The notes under the pieces are model-generated. The model had not been told where the DNA came from. It was given only the letters and a program-made list of their open reading frames with translations, and searched no databases. Source: Bacteroidota bacterium (GTDB lineage: Bacteria > Bacteroidota > Bacteroidia > B-17B0 > Aurantibacillaceae). From it: a stretch of 59,889 nucleotides of DNA. Shown here in pieces: positions 55,551 through 59,889 of this stretch (its first letter is position 1; every line of letters starts with the position of its first letter). The stretch is taken from positions 1 to 59,889 of the forward strand of contig JACQAK010000176.1 of the NCBI GenBank assembly GCA_016194985.1, read 5' to 3'. Position numbers and translations under genes: made by a program.

Positions 55551-56522
55551 ATGAGAACAAAACGAGTATTAACCATTGGATGTGTTATTGCTTTTGCAAT
55601 GGTAGTAACAATTTCCGGATGTAAAAAAGCAGTAGCTTTTAGAACAGAAGATGGCCAGGCGTCCTCTGATACCAGAACAGCTCAGGGAGAAAATGATGCC
55701 GCTGTTAGCGATATTAATGATGTGGTGAGTAATCAACCGCTGCTTCATGGTCGTACTGATGGCACAAAATCTACTAACGGGGTTTTAGGAAACATATGTG
55801 GCTTAACGGTTGATACTACCGGATCCTATCATGGAACAATTAAATTGAATTATGATGGAACAACGTGTAGTAACAGAACAAGAACAGGCTCGATCAGATT
55901 AACCATTGTGGATTATGCCTCCGGAAAGCGCTGGAAGCAAGCAGGCTGTATTATGAAAGTGGAATATCTGGCTTATAAAGTAACACGGGCTTCTGATTCA
56001 AAAAGTGTAAGATTAGACGGCGTACAATATATTACAAACATAAGTGGCGGAACATGGTTCGAATTGTTGTTCTTAGGGCAAACCAATTTGGTGCATTCTG
56101 TAACCGGGGATAATCTATCAGTAACCTTTGACGATAATTTAACGGCAACGTATAATATCTATCGCAAATTTACATATACATGGAATAGTACCAGCTACGT
56201 ATTAACCTGCGTTGGTGAAGGTATTGGTTCTTCAAATGGATTAACCAATCTTGAAAATTATGGTAAAACACGTCATGGCGACGATTTCACCAGTCAGGTA
56301 TTAACGCCTGTGGTGTGGAATACAACCTGCGGTGCATGGGCACCGATTAAGGGAGAAGTAGATATTAAAGTGGCCAGCAAGGACTTCACGTTAAATTGTT
56401 TATTTGGTGTAGATGCAAGCGGTAACCCGGTTAATGTAGGCGCAAATCAATGCCCTTATGGTTGGAAAATAAAATGGACCTACAAAAACAAAACAAAAGA
56501 CAAAGTACTTGTGTATTGGTAA
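55551..56522 (+). CDS. Lipoprotein of unknown function
   Basis: A 323-residue lipoprotein with lipobox ISGC (Cys24) followed by KKAVAF. The mature part is rich in beta-strands and Thr, with several Cys (NICGLTVDTTGSYHGTIKLN, GTTCSNRTRTGSIRLTIVDY, WNTTCGAWAPIKGEVDIKVA) that may form disulfides. The repeated 'CG...TGSxxGTI' layout recalls Bacteroidota surface lipoproteins with no known role. It stands between two terminators as a single gene. Confidence 0.75.
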   Translation: MRTKRVLTIGCVIAFAMVVTISGCKKAVAFRTEDGQASSDTRTAQGENDAAVSDINDVVSNQPLLHGRTDGTKSTNGVLGNICGLTVDTTGSYHGTIKLNYDGTTCSNRTRTGSIRLTIVDYASGKRWKQAGCIMKVEYLAYKVTRASDSKSVRLDGVQYITNISGGTWFELLFLGQTNLVHSVTGDNLSVTFDDNLTATYNIYRKFTYTWNSTSYVLTCVGEGIGSSNGLTNLENYGKTRHGDDFTSQVLTPVVWNTTCGAWAPIKGEVDIKVASKDFTLNCLFGVDASGNPVNVGANQCPYGWKIKWTYKNKTKDKVLVYW

Positions 56523-56540
56523 TAGATCTGAAAGTCAAAT

Positions 56541-56577
56541 AAAAAAGCCCCGTATGAATTTCATACGGGGCTTTTTT
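56541..56577. terminator. Bidirectional intrinsic terminator
   Basis: A 17-base arm, AAAAAAGCCCCGTATGA, pairs perfectly around a 3-base loop. It separates the lipoprotein gene from the convergent acyl-CoA dehydrogenase gene. Confidence 0.9.
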
Positions 56578-56595
56578 ATGGTACTGCGTTAGTGA

Positions 56596-57780
56596 TTAAG
56601 AAAACGCATTAAATCCTGTTACATCCATACCTGTAATTAACAAGTGGATATCATGAGTTCCTTCATAAGTAATTACCGATTCAAGGTTCATCATGTGACG
56701 CATAATAGGGTACTCACCGGTAATACCCATACCACCATGTATTTGACGCGCTTCGCGTGCTATTTGCAAAGCCATGTTTACATTATTACGTTTCGCCATA
56801 GAAATCTGAGCAGGAGTTGCACGATTCTCATTTTTTAACTGACCTAAACGATACGTTAATAACTGAGCTTTTGTGATCTCTGTGATCATTTCTGCTAATT
56901 TCTTTTGTGTTAACTGAAAGCCACCAATTGGTCTTCCGAATTGACTGCGTTCTTTACTGTAACGTAAAGCACTGTCATAACAATCCATCGCCGCACCAAT
57001 CACACCCCAGGCAATACCATAACGGGCAGAGTTCAAACAACCTAAAGGGCCTTTTAATCCTTTGATGGTTGGGAAAATATTTTCCTTAGGTACCAATACA
57101 TTATCAAATACTAACTCGCCTGTTGCACTTGCACGTAAACTCCATTTTCCGTGAGTTTCTGGCGTTGTAAAGCCTTTCATCCCTCTTTCTACAACCAACC
57201 CACGAATATCACCTGCTTCATCCTTAGCCCAAACCACAGCAATATCAGCAAATGGGGCATTACTGATCCACATTTTAGCACCATTTAATACAACGTGTTT
57301 TCCATCACCTGCATCTTTAAAATTTGTAATCATACCGGCAGGGTTACTACCATGATCAGGTTCTGTTAACCCAAAACACCCCATCATTTCGCCGGCAGCT
57401 AATTTTGGTAAATATTTACGTTTTTGTTCTTCGGTTCCATACGAATAAATAGGGTACATTACCAAAGAGCTTTGAACAGAAGCCGTAGAGCGTAATCCGC
57501 TGTCGCCTCGTTCAATTTCCTGCATCAGGATACCATATGATATTTGATCTAAACCAGGTCCGCCATACTCTGCAGGAATATATGGTCCAAAGGCTCCGAT
57601 TTCTGCCAATCCTTTAATCCAGTGTTTTGGAAATTCTGCTTTTTGGGCATATTCTTCAACGGTTGGAGTTACTTCTTTTTTAACCCATGCACGTGCTGTA
57701 TCTCTAATCAGCTTATGCTCATCGGTTAATAATTCATCCATTAAATAGTAATCGTGTGCCTGAAAATTATCTGTAGCCAT
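56596..57780 (-). CDS. Acyl-CoA dehydrogenase family protein, most like glutaryl-CoA dehydrogenase
   Basis: A 394-residue flavoprotein. FGLTEPDHGSNPAGM, NGAKMWISNAPFADIAVVWA, SARYGIAWGVIGAAMDCY, RSQFGRPIGGFQLTQKKLAE, QIHGGMGITGEYP and the C-terminal YEGTHDIHLLITG are the glutaryl-CoA dehydrogenase pattern, with the catalytic Glu in YEGTHDIH. It oxidises and decarboxylates glutaryl-CoA in lysine and tryptophan breakdown. A broader acyl-CoA role is possible. No ETF gene lies nearby. Confidence 0.9.
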   Translation of the reverse strand: MATDNFQAHDYYLMDELLTDEHKLIRDTARAWVKKEVTPTVEEYAQKAEFPKHWIKGLAEIGAFGPYIPAEYGGPGLDQISYGILMQEIERGDSGLRSTASVQSSLVMYPIYSYGTEEQKRKYLPKLAAGEMMGCFGLTEPDHGSNPAGMITNFKDAGDGKHVVLNGAKMWISNAPFADIAVVWAKDEAGDIRGLVVERGMKGFTTPETHGKWSLRASATGELVFDNVLVPKENIFPTIKGLKGPLGCLNSARYGIAWGVIGAAMDCYDSALRYSKERSQFGRPIGGFQLTQKKLAEMITEITKAQLLTYRLGQLKNENRATPAQISMAKRNNVNMALQIAREARQIHGGMGITGEYPIMRHMMNLESVITYEGTHDIHLLITGMDVTGFNAFS

Positions 57781-57983
57781 TTTTTAGTTTTTTAATTGTG
57801 CAATATTACGAAATAATCGTGTTTATTTACCCAGATCAGCCTAAAACTTTCCTTTTTTGGCTATCAAAACAGGGGGCTTATCTTTTTTTCGGTTTCAGGG
57901 CTTTGTTTGCCCTTTACTTTGTATCAGGATTAGAACAAACACATAAACATCTGTCCTGAATGTTAAACTTAAAAGATAAAACC

Positions 57984-58223
57984 ATGAAAAAATTAATTAT
58001 TGCATCTGTTGCGTTATTTGCCCTGAGTTTAGGGTCTTGCAAAAAAAACTATGATTGTAATTGTACCATTACCAGAACAAACGGCTCAAGCTCGTTAACA
58101 ACCGATGATGGAAATTATACTTTTAAAGACACAAGAGTGAGAGCTGAGAAACGTTGTAACGATCAGGAAGGCTCTGGAAGCGATGCTTTTGGAAATTACA
58201 CAAGAGATTGTCAGATTAAATAA
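57984..58223 (+). CDS. Small Cys-rich lipoprotein
   Basis: Starting at the ATG at 57984 gives 79 residues; the upstream frame from 57960 adds eight non-signal residues. The signal peptide has lipobox LGSC (Cys19) followed by KKNYDCNC. Two further Cys (CNDQ, RDCQIK) may pair. The rest is Thr/Ser/Gly-rich. I do not recognise the family, but short 'CKKxYxCxC' lipoproteins are common in Bacteroidota. A perfect terminator follows. Confidence 0.75.
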   Translation: MKKLIIASVALFALSLGSCKKNYDCNCTITRTNGSSSLTTDDGNYTFKDTRVRAEKRCNDQEGSGSDAFGNYTRDCQIK

Positions 58224-58277
58224 AAGAATTCCATGGATCGCTTTATGCGCGGAAATGTATCGACAATTAGTTGTAAT

Positions 58278-58311
58278 AAAAAAGGCTCTACAAATTTGTA
58301 GAGCCTTTTTT
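58278..58311. terminator. Perfect palindromic bidirectional terminator
   Basis: AAAAAAGGCTCTACAAA and its complement form a 17-bp perfect palindrome. It serves both the lipoprotein gene and the convergent His-rich gene. Confidence 0.9.
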
Positions 58312-58325
58312 AATATATGGTTTAT

Positions 58326-58664
58326 TTAGTGGTGAGCATGCTCTTCTGTTTTTACAACAGTTGTATCAGCTGCTTTGATAGTTGTATCAGCAACTGCTGT
58401 ATGTTCGTCGGTTTCAACAGCTTCTAACGGAGCTGCGGCTGAATGTTCTGTACCATGAGCTTCGGCAGCACCATGCTCTCCGTGTTTTGAATCACATGAA
58501 GCTTCGCATTTTTCTTTGTCTTCACAACAGCCATGTTTTTTATCGCAAGTGCTAACCGCTAATAAAATGACTAACACTGTTACTAATGCTAAAATTAAAG
58601 GAGTACGAAAAGCAACCGGTTTTGCTTCGTTGGAATGATGATCGTGGTCGTGATGAGAACTCAT
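58326..58664 (-). CDS. His/Cys-rich single-pass membrane protein
   Basis: A 112-residue protein. The N-terminal cytosolic part is His-rich (MSSHHDHDHHSNEAK), a membrane helix follows at about 22-41, then a short Cys-rich region (STCDKKHGCCEDKEKCEASC) and a long acidic His-rich tail ending HAHH. This composition suggests binding of a transition metal (Zn, Ni, Co or Cu). The exact function is unknown, and it does not resemble a named transporter or chaperone. It is a single gene. Confidence 0.7.
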   Translation of the reverse strand: MSSHHDHDHHSNEAKPVAFRTPLILALVTVLVILLAVSTCDKKHGCCEDKEKCEASCDSKHGEHGAAEAHGTEHSAAAPLEAVETDEHTAVADTTIKAADTTVVKTEEHAHH

Positions 58665-58717
58665 AATAATGGATTTAATTTTTGGGTAAAAATAAATGAT
58701 TTATTGATGAAACAAAA

Positions 58718-59797
58718 CTATTGTATGGAAATTTTTAAGGATTGTTTGCCTGATAAATTAGACAGATTCAAAATATACAAGCCTTTTGCCAAACCGCTAA
58801 CGTCCATTTGATGTTGGTTGACGACCTGCGTGTTATCATTCAGATCCTTCAGAAGTACAGTTTTGCCTTGTAGATCTACTATTTCGGCTACTATATGGGT
58901 TGTGCTTTCGGGGATAACGATCGTTAGTGCAGAGCTTGCCGGATTTGGGAAGACAGCTAAAGCTATGTTATTAAGCGATTCTTCTTTTATCCCTACAAAG
59001 CTTCGGATGATGTCGCGGTATTTTACCTGTGCAGGCACAAAATTACCGGCAATCAATGTTCCGGTTACTTCCAAATAGGGAATTCTTTCACCTAAGGTTA
59101 ACCATTGATAGCTTCTGGTGTAGTTTGGAAAGCCTATATTTAAAGGGATCGTAAATGTTCCAATAGCTATAGATCCTTTAATGCTATCCTGTGAATACTG
59201 TGTAGTTACAATTCTAAGACAGGAATCTGAGCCATAAGGTGTTGTGATCTTTCCCCAGCCATCTGCTTCTGTTATACGGTATCCCTGTTTGCTGTAAGAA
59301 GGAATAGTGGATCCTGTTGTTACAGTAGAAAATTTGAAAGTAGATGAGTCTCTGTCTGTATAGTGTAAAGGAAATAAATACAACTCGTCTTTGTCGGAAT
59401 AGAAATTTGGAATAGGAATGCCGGAAAACGTCATGCCAATACCATCCACATAAAATTTAGAAGAGCTTTTTTTATAAAAACTATAAATATTTTTAAATAA
59501 GATAGGTGAAAAACCAATACTGTCAGCCGTTTTCTCGCCATAGCCGGTGCCAAAAAAGATGTAGGGTGTTGAAAAAGCCGGTTCAAACTTGCGGATAGCC
59601 TGGCTGGTTGGAACCAGGGAACTAAAGTCCCAGAATTGATTGGTTCCTGTTACCGTATAATCTCCAAGAGAAGCTAAGCTGGCATTACTATATCTGATGG
59701 TATCGCCACTATTAGGCATACTTGTAGATGTAATCGTAATTTGACTTTTTACACTAATAACACTAATGATAAAAAGGAGGAGTAAAATTTTTTTCAT
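58718..59797 (-). CDS. Secreted protein with T9SS type A sorting domain
   Basis: A 359-residue exported protein. The signal peptide ends near VKSQ. The N-terminal 250 residues are a beta-rich domain with no recognised family (QFWDFSSLVPTSQAIRKFEP, YRITEADGWGKITTPYGSD). The C-terminal 75 residues are a type A sorting domain (AVFPNPASSALTIVIPE, KGLYILNLSNLSG, SLKISIQ). The sorting domain is secure and the cargo is unknown. It is probably the first gene of a transcript, starting upstream near the window end. Confidence 0.8.
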   Translation of the reverse strand: MKKILLLLFIISVISVKSQITITSTSMPNSGDTIRYSNASLASLGDYTVTGTNQFWDFSSLVPTSQAIRKFEPAFSTPYIFFGTGYGEKTADSIGFSPILFKNIYSFYKKSSSKFYVDGIGMTFSGIPIPNFYSDKDELYLFPLHYTDRDSSTFKFSTVTTGSTIPSYSKQGYRITEADGWGKITTPYGSDSCLRIVTTQYSQDSIKGSIAIGTFTIPLNIGFPNYTRSYQWLTLGERIPYLEVTGTLIAGNFVPAQVKYRDIIRSFVGIKEESLNNIALAVFPNPASSALTIVIPESTTHIVAEIVDLQGKTVLLKDLNDNTQVVNQHQMDVSGLAKGLYILNLSNLSGKQSLKISIQ

Positions 59798-59839
59798 GTC
59801 GGAATAATAAAAGTGGTATATAAATATACAAATTTATTA

Positions 59840-59889
59840 TTACCAACTACCACCCGAACCACCTCCGCCGCCTGAGCCCCCGCCGAAAC
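59840..59889 (-). CDS. C-terminal end of a Gly/Ser-rich membrane protein (TPM/YgcG-like), partial
   Basis: Only the last 15 residues are in the window, FGGGSGGGGGSGGSW followed by a stop. A Gly-rich tail ending in SGGSW is typical of the C-terminus of TPM-domain (YgcG-type) and DUF2207 membrane proteins. Too little is present for a firm name. Confidence 0.5.
   Translation of the reverse strand, partial: FGGGSGGGGGSGGSW

Overview
The window is a chromosomal segment of a Bacteroidota bacterium, probably a flavobacterial-type free-living aerobe. The evidence is consistent across the window: low GC, AT-rich leaders without clear Shine-Dalgarno sites, many proteins ending in type IX secretion (T9SS) sorting domains, a PorP/SprF-type protein, several OmpA-family and SPOR proteins, an odhA/odhB pair, and ECF sigma factors beside unusual membrane partners. 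I found no tRNA, rRNA, CRISPR array, prophage or intact insertion sequence. The longest gene-free gaps are about 200-270 bases and hold short repeats, palindromes, operator-like iterons or gene debris.

Layout. Positions 1-3634 (+): the end of a type B-sorted (CHU_C-like) adhesin, a PorP/SprF family protein and an OmpA/PD40 protein, a typical T9SS surface cluster. Positions 3704-8920 (-): a zinc-ribbon membrane protein, RNase R, a DUF1569-like protein, Lgt, a small pore-like membrane protein and TrmB, head to head with pyruvate kinase (8914-10344, +). Positions 10612-12745 (-): an S4 protein, then an ECF sigma factor with a membrane TPR partner, divergent from a TonB plug-only protein. Positions 13800-17012 (-): a transaldolase-CBS fusion, Pgk, a lipoprotein and a SPOR protein. 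Positions 17162-26776 (+): a P-domain T9SS protein, SucA, OdhB, a polytopic membrane protein, an OmpA protein and a small barrel. Positions 26773-32193: haem-binding protein, T9SS proteins, an EEP nuclease/phosphatase, Xaa-Pro aminopeptidase and a second ECF sigma factor.

Positions 32214-42377 are the most unusual part. The second sigma factor is followed by a membrane protein with an anti-sigma-like N-terminus and an intact trypsin-like protease domain. Next comes a KdsC-like HAD phosphatase and a large Cys-rich PKD/T9SS protein, and this pair has been duplicated. In the second copy the HAD gene survives only as its 3' half, fused to a decayed 3' end of a paralogue of the zincin-like gene at 40950-42377. 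The PKD genes share patches of about 95% identity, and one copy is preceded by a 21-bp-phased iteron array.

Positions 42860-47541 (-) form a haem-biosynthesis operon: hemA, a hemC-hemD fusion, a seven-helix membrane protein and hemB. Positions 47658-51842 (+) hold a TPR/SpoIIE phosphatase and acetyl-CoA synthetase. Positions 51951-54304 (-) hold a third ECF sigma factor overlapping a transmembrane SPOR/beta-barrel protein. The right end has secreted proteins, lipoproteins, a glutaryl-CoA dehydrogenase-like enzyme and a His/Cys-rich membrane protein.

The best candidate for something undescribed is the set of three ECF sigma factors whose partners are not ordinary anti-sigma factors: a TPR protein, a protease fusion and a SPOR/barrel protein. 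Two of the three sigma genes are also preceded by long palindromes. The PKD/HAD duplication and the transaldolase-CBS fusion with a rewritten active site come next.
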